Shown in pieces: positions 42,197 through 51,021 of a stretch of DNA of 64,000 nucleotides (the stretch's first letter is position 1; every line of letters starts with the position of its first letter). This DNA comes from Acidisoma cellulosilyticum (GTDB lineage Bacteria > Pseudomonadota > Alphaproteobacteria > Acetobacterales > Acetobacteraceae), in NCBI RefSeq assembly GCF_020621385.1, contig NZ_JAESVA010000002.1, forward strand, positions 496,001 to 560,000, given 5' to 3'. The notes under the pieces were generated by a model that was given only the letters and a program-made list of their open reading frames with translations, was not told the origin of the DNA and made no database searches. Position numbers and translations under genes: made by a program.

Positions 42197-43684
42197 TCAG
42201 GCGTCCGGTGCGCGCGGAACGATGATTTCCACGGTCGTGCCGCCACCCTTCGGGCAATGCACGCGCGCGAGGCCGCCCGCTTGCTGCGCCAGGCCATAGA
42301 CCATCGAGAGCCCCAGTCCCGTGCCCTTGCCGATGGGCTTCGTCGTGAAGAAAGGCTCGAAGACACGCGCCAGAACCTCAGGCGGAATGCCGGGGCCGGT
42401 ATCACGGACGCCGACCGAGACATAGTCGCCCGGTGCCAGATCAATCGCGTCATCCGCCGCCACTTCCAGATTGCGGGTGACGAGCGTCAGGCTGCCCGAC
42501 GCATCCTGCTCCATCGCATCGCGCGCATTGATGCAGAGATTGAGCAAAGCCAGTTCCAGCTGATCGGGATCGACATGGGCGAGCCAAAGATCGGCGGCCA
42601 GGTCCTGCGTCACGACAATTCCGGGTCCGATGCTGCGGAGAATCAGATCCTGCATCTCATGGATGACCTCATTGGCCTCGACGGAGCGGAGGGCGAGGTC
42701 ACGCTGGCGGCTGAAGGTGAGCAGGCGCTGGGTCAATGTCGTGCCGCGCTCGGCCGCCATGGTCGCGTTTTCCAGCAAGCGCTGCAGCCGCGCGTCACCA
42801 TGATTGCGGCGCACGGCGAGTTCCAGGCTGCCCAGGATCGCCGTCAGCAGATTGTTGAAATCATGCGCGACGCCGCCCGCCATGGTGCCCAGCGCCTGCA
42901 TCTTCTCCGCCTGATGCAGCCGGTTCTCCATCATCCGCCGGTCCGTGACGTCATGTTCCAGCACGGCAAGGTAGCGCGGCGTACCATCGGCACCCGGTAT
43001 GGGCACACGCGTCACCTGCAGGAAGCGCGGGGAGAGACCGCTGCCACGCTCTTCCAGATGCTCGCTCGCCCGGCCGGCGGCCAGCGTCTCCCGCTCAACC
43101 GCCGCGAGATGCGCGCCGTCCACAATCTCGGAAATCTCGGCTTCCCGGCGATGCAAAGCCGCCTCGGGCGCCAGGCCCAGCGCCTCGGCCTTGACCCGGT
43201 TCAGGCGCACGAAACGACCGGCCGCGTCCTTGAAGGACAAGGCGTCCTGGCTGCCGTTCATCAGCCCGTGCAACAGCGCCTTTTCCTCGGCCAGCGACCG
43301 CCGCAGCTGGCATTGCTCATGCGCATTGCCGACCATGCTCAGCAGCAGCGACGGCTCCCACGGCTTCTGCATATAGGCGGAGATGCGACCGTGGTTGACA
43401 GCGTTCACGACCGCGCTGAGATCGGCATAGCCGGTCAGCAAAATCGTTTGCGCATCCGAAATGCCGCGTGCTTTCGACAGAAAAACATCCCCGGTCATTT
43501 CGGGCATGCGCTGGTCGGAAACGATCACGGAAATTGACGGCTCATCGCCAAGAATTTCGAGAGCGGCGATGGGCGATACGGCGCTCCAGACGTCGAACTC
43601 GTCTTCCAGCAGGTCGCGGAGCGCGGTCAGAATCTCCGGCTCGTCATCGACGATGAGAACAGTGCCTCTCATAGAATCGGTCAT
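42197..43684 (-). CDS. REC-PAS-histidine kinase
   Basis: 495 residues. Receiver domain at 8-125 (VLIVDDEPEIL, phospho-acceptor D57 in VSDQRMP, K107 in MQKPW), PAS at about 135-250, HisKA with H274 in AGGVAHDFNNLL, and HATPase_c (NLCINARDAM, DTGPGIPP, FFTTKPIGKGTGLGLSM). No membrane segment. The kinase should be controlled by phosphorylation of its own receiver, as in other REC-HK proteins. It overlaps the upstream kinase gene by four bases (ATGA) and is last in the chemosensory operon, so it probably receives phosphate from that system. Its downstream target is not in the window. Confidence 0.9.
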   Translation of the reverse strand: MTDSMRGTVLIVDDEPEILTALRDLLEDEFDVWSAVSPIAALEILGDEPSISVIVSDQRMPEMTGDVFLSKARGISDAQTILLTGYADLSAVVNAVNHGRISAYMQKPWEPSLLLSMVGNAHEQCQLRRSLAEEKALLHGLMNGSQDALSFKDAAGRFVRLNRVKAEALGLAPEAALHRREAEISEIVDGAHLAAVERETLAAGRASEHLEERGSGLSPRFLQVTRVPIPGADGTPRYLAVLEHDVTDRRMMENRLHQAEKMQALGTMAGGVAHDFNNLLTAILGSLELAVRRNHGDARLQRLLENATMAAERGTTLTQRLLTFSRQRDLALRSVEANEVIHEMQDLILRSIGPGIVVTQDLAADLWLAHVDPDQLELALLNLCINARDAMEQDASGSLTLVTRNLEVAADDAIDLAPGDYVSVGVRDTGPGIPPEVLARVFEPFFTTKPIGKGTGLGLSMVYGLAQQAGGLARVHCPKGGGTTVEIIVPRAPDA

Positions 43685-45462
43685 TCTCCTGGTATCGGCT
43701 GACGTGACGGCGCTTGCTCATCCATGGCGACCGCCGGGGATGACGGCTGTCCCATCTCCTCCGTCAAAGGCACGGCTATCTTGAAGGATGCGCCGCCGAA
43801 AGGCGAGCGGCCAATGGTGATAGCCCCTTGATGCGCCTTCACCACGGAATAAGCGATGGCAAGGCCGAGGCCGGTACCCGAGCCGATCGGTTTCGTTGTG
43901 AAAAAGGGTTCGAACACCCGCTCCTGCACCTCTTCCGGCACGCCCGGGCCCGAATCCTCGATGAGGATGACATAGTCCGGTCCTTCGACCGTCACCGTGA
44001 TGTCGATGAGCCCCTTGCCTTCGATGGCATCGGCGGCATTGCTGACGATATTCATCACCACCTGGTTCAGCAAAGCGGGCGAGCACCACAGCGTCGGCGG
44101 GGCATCATAATGGCGTGCGACGCTGATCCGATCTCCAAGCTTCGGCCGCAGCAGCGTCAACACCGTATCGATCGCCTCGAAAATATCGACGAGCTGGAAA
44201 CCGCCTTCATCGAGCCTGGAGAACTGGCGCAGGTTGAATACAAGATCGCGGATGCGCTTAAGCCCGGCGCCCATGGCAACGGCACGATCCTGCGCCTTGG
44301 CTATATGGCCCCGCGCCTTTTCGGTCGTTACATCCTGGCTGCCGATCTGGCTCAGCACGCGCTGCACGGTCGCCTGATGCGCCAGGATAAAGGCGAGCGG
44401 GTTGTTGATTTCATGCGCAATCCCGGCCACGAGTTCGCCGAGCGAGGCCATCTTGGCGGCTTGGACAAGTTTCGCCTGGGTTTCGATCAGCTTGTCATTG
44501 GCCGCGCCCAATTCGGCATTGGCCTGGGTCAGCGCTTCCGTCATCCGCGCACGTTCGACCGTAATCGCGCGCTCCCGCCGATCGGCATCGGCCTGCGCCA
44601 TCTCGTCCTGCATCATCTTGCGCCGCACGATGGCGCGCAGACGCACGCGCAGCAGTCCGTGATCGTTCAAAGTCGGAATGAATTCGTCGAGACCGGCATC
44701 GAAAGCGCGGGCGAGCTTGTCTTTCGAGACCGCACCGTCACGCTCGATACCGATCAGCAGGAAGGGTGCGGTGCTGCGCTCGGCCTGTTGCGCGCGCTCC
44801 TCGACACGGCGGGCGTTGAGCACACGACAAGCCTCGACGCTGTCGAAACGCCGTGGCGGCAGGCCCATCAGCAAACAATCGACCGGCAGGTCGGCATTGC
44901 AGAGAGCCGCCAGCGCGCTGTCAACGTCCGACGCCGCCTCGACCAGATAGCCTTCGCGCAGCAGGGTCGCGCTGTGATCCGCGAGCCCCGTCGGATCATC
45001 ATCCAGCACCAGGAAGCGGAGACGCCGGAAATGCGGCATCTCGTCGCCCTTCTCCTCCAGCACCGCCGGCCGTTCGCGCAGCAGCGCGCGGATGCGCAGG
45101 ATCAGGAAATCCGGGTCGGCGGCTTTGGAGATATAGGCGTCAGCCCCGCTTTCCAGCCCCTCGCGCTCGGTCTCGACCTCAGCCGCTTCCGTCAACATCA
45201 GCAGCGGAATGGATCGCGTCCGGCTGTTCAGGCGCAGCTGGCGGGACAATTCGCCGCCCGACATGCCGGGCAGATGAAAATCGGCGATGACGAGATCGGG
45301 CAGCTTGGCGTTGAGATGGTCAAGTGCGGCCTCGGCCGAGGCCGCACGCTCGACCTGAAAGCCGTGGGATTCCAGCATGCGGCGGATCATGATCGCCTGG
45401 GTCTCAGAATCCTCGACCACCAGCAGATTGGGGATCCGCTCTGACACCGCAACCGCTACCAT
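43681..45462 (-). CDS. REC-pseudoREC-histidine kinase, CheS3-like
   Basis: 593 residues. REC1 (12-130) is complete: D61 in IADFHLPG, T91 and K113. The second receiver (148-275) keeps LDDD but has glycine at residue 200 (CLLMGLPP) where the phospho-acceptor aspartate should be and lacks the lysine, so it cannot be phosphorylated normally. A coiled coil (285-340), HisKA with H350 (AGIAHEINNPLAFI) and HATPase_c (MNIVSNAADAIEG, DSGPGVPE, GSGTGLGLAIA) follow. Two N-terminal receivers before a kinase is the layout of CheS3 in the R. centenum che3 system. Its start overlaps the cheB end by a few bases. It probably takes phosphate from the CheA hybrid. Confidence 0.9.
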   Translation of the reverse strand: MVAVAVSERIPNLLVVEDSETQAIMIRRMLESHGFQVERAASAEAALDHLNAKLPDLVIADFHLPGMSGGELSRQLRLNSRTRSIPLLMLTEAAEVETEREGLESGADAYISKAADPDFLILRIRALLRERPAVLEEKGDEMPHFRRLRFLVLDDDPTGLADHSATLLREGYLVEAASDVDSALAALCNADLPVDCLLMGLPPRRFDSVEACRVLNARRVEERAQQAERSTAPFLLIGIERDGAVSKDKLARAFDAGLDEFIPTLNDHGLLRVRLRAIVRRKMMQDEMAQADADRRERAITVERARMTEALTQANAELGAANDKLIETQAKLVQAAKMASLGELVAGIAHEINNPLAFILAHQATVQRVLSQIGSQDVTTEKARGHIAKAQDRAVAMGAGLKRIRDLVFNLRQFSRLDEGGFQLVDIFEAIDTVLTLLRPKLGDRISVARHYDAPPTLWCSPALLNQVVMNIVSNAADAIEGKGLIDITVTVEGPDYVILIEDSGPGVPEEVQERVFEPFFTTKPIGSGTGLGLAIAYSVVKAHQGAITIGRSPFGGASFKIAVPLTEEMGQPSSPAVAMDEQAPSRQPIPGE

Positions 45463-46538
45463 GACGCGGGCTCCAACACCGCCCGGCGCATGGTCTCCGC
45501 GATCCGGTCCAGCGGCAGCGACAGGGACGAGGCGCCGAGCTTCACCGCCGCCTGCGGCATGCCGTAGACGACGGCGGTGGTGTCATCCTCGGTCAACGTC
45601 AGGGCACCGTTGTGGCGCATGGCCAGCAACCCCTCGGCGCCGTCCTCCCCCATGCCGGTGAGCAGAACGCCCAGCGCACGCGGCCCGCAGACCTGCGCCA
45701 GGGAGCGGAACAGCACGGTGCCCGAGGGCCGCTGGCTGCTGACCTGCGCTTCCCGCCCCAGCCGCAGCTTGCCGTCCGCCGCGATGGTAAGATGCTGATC
45801 GCCGGGCGCGACATAGACCTGACCCGGCATCGGCGTCTGGCCCGATACCGCGATACCCACCTGCATCGGCACGATACCGTCCAGCCAGGCGGCGAAGCCG
45901 GGCATGAAGGCCGCGCCCATATGCTGCACGACGAGGATGGGTATCGGCAGATCGGCCGGCAATCCGCCCAGCACGCGGGCAAGTGCTGCCGGCCCGCCGG
46001 TGGAGGCGACAATCCCGGCGATGGCCGGCGTGGCGCGCTGGCCGCGTTCCGGTCGCAAGGTCTGACCGGGAGGCGCAATCGGCGGTCGCAGGGGCCGCTG
46101 CCGGATCACCGGCACCTGGCTCATGATATAAAGCTGCGTGCAGATCGTCTCGGCGATCGCCGCATGATGGGCATGGCTGAAGCCAGCCGGCTTCTCCACC
46201 ACCGAGAGCGCGCCCGAGCGCAGCGCGTTCATGGAGATGCGGAGCGAGGAATCCTCGACCGCGTCGGCAATGACGACGATCGGCGTCGGCAGGCGCGACA
46301 TGATGATGCGCGTCGCCTCCAACCCGTCCATGCCGGGAAGCCGGATATCCATGGAAATCACATCGGGATTGACCTCCGGCAGTGCCGCGATCGCGGCCTC
46401 GCCCGAAGGACAGACCGCACAGACCTGCAGCCGGGGGTCGGCCGCGATGATCATGCGCAACAGTCCCTGGATGACGGGGCTGTCCTCCACCACCATGACG
46501 CGCACCGGACGGGCGGGAGAGATCGCTGTGTCGGACAT
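45456..46538 (-). CDS. cheB: Chemotaxis-type protein-glutamate methylesterase CheB
   Basis: About 360 residues. Receiver domain (VMVVEDSPVIQ, D64 in SMDIRLPGMDG, VEKPAG) and methylesterase domain with the triad Ser in IVASTGGPAAL, His in VVQHMGAAFMPGF and Asp in LLTGMGEDGAEGL. It removes methyl groups from, or deamidates, the receptor when phosphorylated by CheA. ATG 46538 overlaps the cheA stop by one base (TGATG). Part of the minus-strand chemosensory operon. Confidence 0.94.
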   Translation of the reverse strand: MSDTAISPARPVRVMVVEDSPVIQGLLRMIIAADPRLQVCAVCPSGEAAIAALPEVNPDVISMDIRLPGMDGLEATRIIMSRLPTPIVVIADAVEDSSLRISMNALRSGALSVVEKPAGFSHAHHAAIAETICTQLYIMSQVPVIRQRPLRPPIAPPGQTLRPERGQRATPAIAGIVASTGGPAALARVLGGLPADLPIPILVVQHMGAAFMPGFAAWLDGIVPMQVGIAVSGQTPMPGQVYVAPGDQHLTIAADGKLRLGREAQVSSQRPSGTVLFRSLAQVCGPRALGVLLTGMGEDGAEGLLAMRHNGALTLTEDDTTAVVYGMPQAAVKLGASSLSLPLDRIAETMRRAVLEPASW

Positions 46539-48715
46539 CACAACAGCCGCCCGATCGCGCCGAGCAGATCCTGCTGGTCGAAGCTCTGCTTCGCGATATA
46601 GGCGCTGGCGCCCAGATCAAGCCCGCGCCGGATGTCGTCGGCCGCATTGCGCGAGGTCATGATAATGACCGGCGTGTCCTTAAGAGCCGTATCGCCCTTC
46701 ATCGTCCGCAAAAGCGTCAATCCATCCATCCGCGGCATTTCGACATCGGCCAGCACCAAGTCAATGCCGCCAATGCTCGCCTCATCCTGATCCAGGCGGC
46801 GCGTGCCAACGCGCCGCAGGACGTCGAGTGCCTCCATACCGTCGACCGCCACGAGCACCCGATACCCATGTGCTTCCAGAATCGATTTCTCCAAGGTGCG
46901 GCTGGTGATCGAATCGTCCACGACCAGGATGGTCCGCACGATATCGACCTCATCCTCGGCGATTGTCTCCGCCGTTCCCGCCTCGCCCGACCAGCCGCCA
47001 AGACGCCCCCAGCGCGACATCAGCCCATCCGGCGACAGCAGCGCCGCCGGCAGACCGCTTGTGATCATCACCAGTCCCGCAACCAATTCGGTATCCAGCC
47101 CGACCAGATCGGCGCTGTGCGACAGGAACCGCCGGGCGTCTTGAAAATGATCGACCGCCAGGGCCAGACGCTGGTTCATAACACCGGTCTGAATGACGGC
47201 GAGCTTCACATGACCGTCATGGACCGGCAGGCTTGACCGCCCCATGCCGAGCAGATCGCCCAGCACCGCGACCGGCGCCAGGCGTTGATTGGCCGGGCCG
47301 TCGATCCGCACGCACATTTGCCCGGCCAGGGGCTCGATCTGCGCGACGGGCACGCGCAGCAGACGAACGAGGGACGCGGCGGGAATGGCGACCGTGACAT
47401 CCGCGAAATCCAGCAGCACGGCATATTGCCGGGCGACCAGCAGCGGCACGCTGATTTCGACCGTCGCCCCTTGACCGCGACCGGCCTGCGCCTTCGCGGT
47501 CTGAGCTGCCATCATCATGCGCGCCGAACCACCCAGGCTGCGCGCCGCTTCGGCGACGATGGACAGCCCCATGCCGCGACCGGACAGTTGACCGACGGCG
47601 GCGCGGGTGGAAAAGCCGGGTTCGAAGACCAGCGCCAGAAGCTGGTCCGTGCTGGCTTGTCGGCCGGCGGCCTCGGTCAGCAGACCGCGCTCGACCGCGC
47701 GTGCGCGGATGGAAGCGAGATCCGGCCCCGGCCCGTCATCCGTCACCCGCACCGTCAACATCCCACCGCCGCTGCGCAGCGCGAGCGTAATACGGGTCGC
47801 CGGCGGCAGGCCGCGCGCCCGACGCCTTGCCGCCGTTTCGCTGCCATGGCCGATGGCATTGCGCAGAAGCTGCAGCACAGGATCTTTCAAAGCCTGCAGA
47901 ACGCGCCGATCGGCCTGCAGGCCGAGCCCCAGGAAGTCCGGCTCCGCTTCCACGCCCTCGTCCCGCGCGATATCGCGCACCATACGCGCCATCGGCCCGA
48001 AAATGGTCTCGGCCGGCACCAGGCTCATGCGATCGACGTCGTCGCGCACCCGCCGCAGCGCCTCATCCAATGCCCAGGACGAATCGCGCAGATCGTGCCG
48101 CATGAGCGCCGATTGCCGCACGGCCTGGCTCAACTCGCTCGCCAGCTCGGCCAGTTGCGGCGACGCATTGCCGCCGCTGAGCAAGGGTTCGATGACCCGG
48201 CGCGCCCGCCGCACCACGGCCTCTATCCCGGCCAGGCGATGCTGCAGCCCGTCCTGCCGCTCGACCGCCTGGGCCAGCTGAGTGGCAGCGACGATCAGAT
48301 CCGTCACCTGCACAGCCTCGATGCGCAGATAGCCGTGCGCCGGCTCGTCCCGCGCCACAGCCGGACCGGGCTCAGCATCGGCGCCGTTGAAAGCCGTCTC
48401 GATCACCGCCTCGACCTTATCGAGCCCGTTTTCAAGGACGGCGATGCGGTCGCGCGACAGGCCGCGCCCGGCCTCGATCACGCTCGCCATCTGCGCTTCC
48501 AGCTCATGCGCGCGGCTCTCGACCTCCGGCAGATCGACCGCGCGGGCAGCCCCTTTCAGAGAGTGCAGGCGGCGGAAGATATCCTTGAGATCGGCACGCT
48601 CCCCCCGCCGCGCGGCCCCCAGGCCCGCGCGCACGACCGAAAGATGCTCCCGGTATTCGACCTCGAAGGCCGCGAGCAGTTCCTGGCGCAGGTCGGCGGG
48701 GTTGATGGGCGGCAT
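46538..48715 (-). CDS. cheA: CheA-type hybrid histidine kinase with C-terminal receiver
   Basis: 725 residues. HPt (H51 in RRLHSLKGAARAV), a linker without a clear P2 domain, dimerisation and HATPase_c (LLRNAIGHGSETA, VTDDGPGPDL, FEPGFSTRA, SGRGMGLSIV), CheW-like P5 (YAVLLDFADVTVAIPAA), and REC (ILVVDDSITSRTLEKSIL, D657 in LADVEMPRMDG, K704 in IAKQSF). A CheA-REC hybrid is typical of Wsp, Frz-like and che3 systems rather than flagellar chemotaxis. The absent P2 suggests it does not use a classical CheY docking site. It lies between the receptor and cheB genes. Confidence 0.94.
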   Translation of the reverse strand: MPPINPADLRQELLAAFEVEYREHLSVVRAGLGAARRGERADLKDIFRRLHSLKGAARAVDLPEVESRAHELEAQMASVIEAGRGLSRDRIAVLENGLDKVEAVIETAFNGADAEPGPAVARDEPAHGYLRIEAVQVTDLIVAATQLAQAVERQDGLQHRLAGIEAVVRRARRVIEPLLSGGNASPQLAELASELSQAVRQSALMRHDLRDSSWALDEALRRVRDDVDRMSLVPAETIFGPMARMVRDIARDEGVEAEPDFLGLGLQADRRVLQALKDPVLQLLRNAIGHGSETAARRRARGLPPATRITLALRSGGGMLTVRVTDDGPGPDLASIRARAVERGLLTEAAGRQASTDQLLALVFEPGFSTRAAVGQLSGRGMGLSIVAEAARSLGGSARMMMAAQTAKAQAGRGQGATVEISVPLLVARQYAVLLDFADVTVAIPAASLVRLLRVPVAQIEPLAGQMCVRIDGPANQRLAPVAVLGDLLGMGRSSLPVHDGHVKLAVIQTGVMNQRLALAVDHFQDARRFLSHSADLVGLDTELVAGLVMITSGLPAALLSPDGLMSRWGRLGGWSGEAGTAETIAEDEVDIVRTILVVDDSITSRTLEKSILEAHGYRVLVAVDGMEALDVLRRVGTRRLDQDEASIGGIDLVLADVEMPRMDGLTLLRTMKGDTALKDTPVIIMTSRNAADDIRRGLDLGASAYIAKQSFDQQDLLGAIGRLL

Positions 48716-48737
48716 GGCGCCAGCGGTCCCTCGCCGC

Positions 48738-50447
48738 TCAGATCTTGTAGCGGTCGCCGAGGGTCATAAGCTGACCGGCGAGCTCCGCGAGGCTGCTGGC
48801 CGCGACATCCAATTCCCGCGTGCCGGCCGCCGTCTGCTGGCTGGCCTGACGGATATTCTGCAGCGCGCCCATGACCTGTTCGATACCGATCTGCTGCTGG
48901 TTGGTGGAGGCGACGATCTGCTGAAAGGTCTGCACGCTTTCCTGAACGCTGGCCGTAATCGCCTCGATAGTCCGCTCGGTCACGTCCGACCTTTCCCGCC
49001 CGACCGCCACGCGCTTGACCGCCTCCTCCGTCATCATCACCGAGGAATTGATGCCGCGCTGAATTTCGCCGAGGAGCGAGCGCACCTGCACCGTCGCCTC
49101 CTTGGCCTGATCGGCCAGCACCTTCAGCTCCGACGCCACGACCGCGAAGCTGCGCCCGTTCTCGCCCGCCGCCGCTGCCTCGATCGCCGCATTCAAGGCA
49201 AGCAGATGCGCGCGTTCCGAGACGTCGTTGACGGTCGAGATGATCTCGCCGATTGCCTGGGTTTTTTCGCTCAGCGCGACGATATTGGCGGCCACGACCT
49301 CGCCCTGCTCACGGATCGCGTCCATGGCCCGCACGGCCTCGCCGACAGCATTGAGACCATTGGCGCTGGTCTGCACGGCCTGCTGCGCGACCTGGATGAC
49401 CTCCTGCGCGCGGGTGGAGATGCGGGCGCCGGAATGGGTGATCTCATCCGCCGTCGCCGCCGTCTCCTGCAAGGCCGCCAGCTGCTGCTCCACGCTCGCC
49501 GCCTGTTCCTGGGTCGAGGCGCGGATCTGCGCGGCCGAGGCATTGAGCGTGCTGGTCAGCTGCCGGCTTTGCAGGCTGACGTCCCGCAGGCTTTCCGCCA
49601 TGCCGTTCAGCGTCTTGCCGAGCCGGCCGAGTTCGTCCCGGCCCACCCGCAGCGGATCGCCGGTCAGATCGCCCAGGCCGACGCGCTCGGCAAAGCCCGT
49701 AAAGGCTTCCAGCGGCCGGATAATGGAGCGGAGGATGATCCAGGCGATCAGGATCAGCAGCACCACAGCGACGACCACCGCCCATATCAGCAGCATGCGG
49801 CCCTCCGCATAAAGCTCACCGATACGGGTAACGCCCGCGCTGCTGCCGGCGGCCAGCGCATCGACCGCCTGGGATAGCGTCTTGCCGAAGACTTTGTTGT
49901 CATCGACAAGCTTCGGCTCTGACGCCATCACGGTCAGGGAATCGCCCTGCTCGACCGCGTTGAACTCGGTCAGCGAATCCGACTGCAGCTGCTCGAACTG
50001 CCGCTGCGCCTGCTGCAGGATGGCCGTGATGCCGCGCCAGCTATCGGCGCGGACGCCATTGCCGACCGCCGCCGCCTGCTGCTCATTCTCTGCCGTGACG
50101 GCCACGGTCTTGTTCAACTGGCTACTGAAATCGGCGGCCAGCGCCCGCCACTGGGTGACTGCCGCGGCGATGGACGGCGGCGTGGCATCCGGATTGACCG
50201 GCGCGACCGTCTGCTTCTCCTGCATGAAGTCGACGATGATCGCGCGCCTGGCTTCCAGCAGCGTGATCTGCCCCTGAAGGATGTTCTGAAAGGCGCGATA
50301 GGCCCAGATATCGTGGTTGATGATGGCGACCGTCGTGTCCCGCACCGTGCCGATGCGGTTGAGCGCGAAGACGCCGACACCGATCAGCAGCAGGATGCTG
50401 ATCAGAAAACCGAGGAAAAGCCGGGCGGCGATGGTCAAGGCGGTCAC
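48738..50447 (-). CDS. Methyl-accepting chemotaxis protein
   Basis: 569 residues. TM1 (about 8-30), a periplasmic mostly helical sensor (30-218, four-helix-bundle style), TM2 (219-241, LLIWAVVVAVVLLILIAWII), HAMP and a signalling domain with tip LLALNAAIEAAAAGENGRSF, AVVASELKVLADQA. No C-terminal NWETF-type CheR tether. GTG 50447 is nearly against its own ribosome site; TTG 50438 with GGAG upstream is an alternative. It is the only receptor in the cluster and so its dedicated sensor. Confidence 0.92.
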   Translation of the reverse strand: MTALTIAARLFLGFLISILLLIGVGVFALNRIGTVRDTTVAIINHDIWAYRAFQNILQGQITLLEARRAIIVDFMQEKQTVAPVNPDATPPSIAAAVTQWRALAADFSSQLNKTVAVTAENEQQAAAVGNGVRADSWRGITAILQQAQRQFEQLQSDSLTEFNAVEQGDSLTVMASEPKLVDDNKVFGKTLSQAVDALAAGSSAGVTRIGELYAEGRMLLIWAVVVAVVLLILIAWIILRSIIRPLEAFTGFAERVGLGDLTGDPLRVGRDELGRLGKTLNGMAESLRDVSLQSRQLTSTLNASAAQIRASTQEQAASVEQQLAALQETAATADEITHSGARISTRAQEVIQVAQQAVQTSANGLNAVGEAVRAMDAIREQGEVVAANIVALSEKTQAIGEIISTVNDVSERAHLLALNAAIEAAAAGENGRSFAVVASELKVLADQAKEATVQVRSLLGEIQRGINSSVMMTEEAVKRVAVGRERSDVTERTIEAITASVQESVQTFQQIVASTNQQQIGIEQVMGALQNIRQASQQTAAGTRELDVAASSLAELAGQLMTLGDRYKI

Positions 50448-50501
50448 TCCACTCGTCTGAAACAGCGGCGCGCCGCTGCGGGATTCTGTTTCGTCCGGCG
50501 A

Positions 50502-50999
50502 TCAGGGATGGGCGTCGGGGGCAGGACGGCCGAAGCGGCTGCGCAGCGTTTCCGGATCAAAGAATGCGACCAACCTGCCATCCAAATCGAAGCTGCCACC
50601 GCCGCCGGCCAAATCGAACCGGCCGAGCACACGGTCCACGGCAAGCGCCAGGTGCGGCGCGCCGCCGCGAAGGAGCAACAGGTGATCCGGGCCACCGGTC
50701 GCATTGTCCTCGGCCGTGGACAAGGCCAGCATGCGGCGCATGCCGATGACGCTGTAGAACCGGCCGCCACGGCCGATCACGCCCAGAACCGCCGGTTCGC
50801 GCATCGGCATGCGCGCGCAGCCCTCGAACGGAATGGCGGCAACGACCTCGGCGATGTCGATACCGAGCAGGCTTGCCCCAACGGTCACGACGATCAAAGC
50901 GCGTTTCGGCGTCTCGATCGTGATCCCGCCCGGCCGCTCGGCCAGCGCGCGGGTGCGCAGGTCCAGAATCGCATTGGCGCGCTCTTCCTGGCGGTTCAT
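50502..50999 (-). CDS. cheW: CheW-like adaptor
   Basis: 165 residues. CheW fold: ALIVVTVGASLLGIDIAEV, AAIPFEGCARMPMREPAVLG, IGRGGRFYSVIGMRRML, LLLLRGGAPHLALAVDRV. It should couple the receptor to CheA. AGGGG stands directly before ATG 50999. It lies between cheR and the receptor gene. One of two distant CheW proteins in the operon (the other at 52434), as in Wsp and che3 systems. Confidence 0.85.
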   Translation of the reverse strand: MNRQEERANAILDLRTRALAERPGGITIETPKRALIVVTVGASLLGIDIAEVVAAIPFEGCARMPMREPAVLGVIGRGGRFYSVIGMRRMLALSTAEDNATGGPDHLLLLRGGAPHLALAVDRVLGRFDLAGGGGSFDLDGRLVAFFDPETLRSRFGRPAPDAHP

Positions 51000-51021
51000 G
51001 ACCCCTGCCCTTTGTCGTGCA

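Noticed and set aside
43828-45444. 538-codon plus-strand frame, and similar long frames at 45612-46601 and 47285-48769
   Set aside because: Each mirrors a strongly supported chemosensory gene on the minus strand; composition is typical of antisense shadows (His/Arg/Gln-rich).
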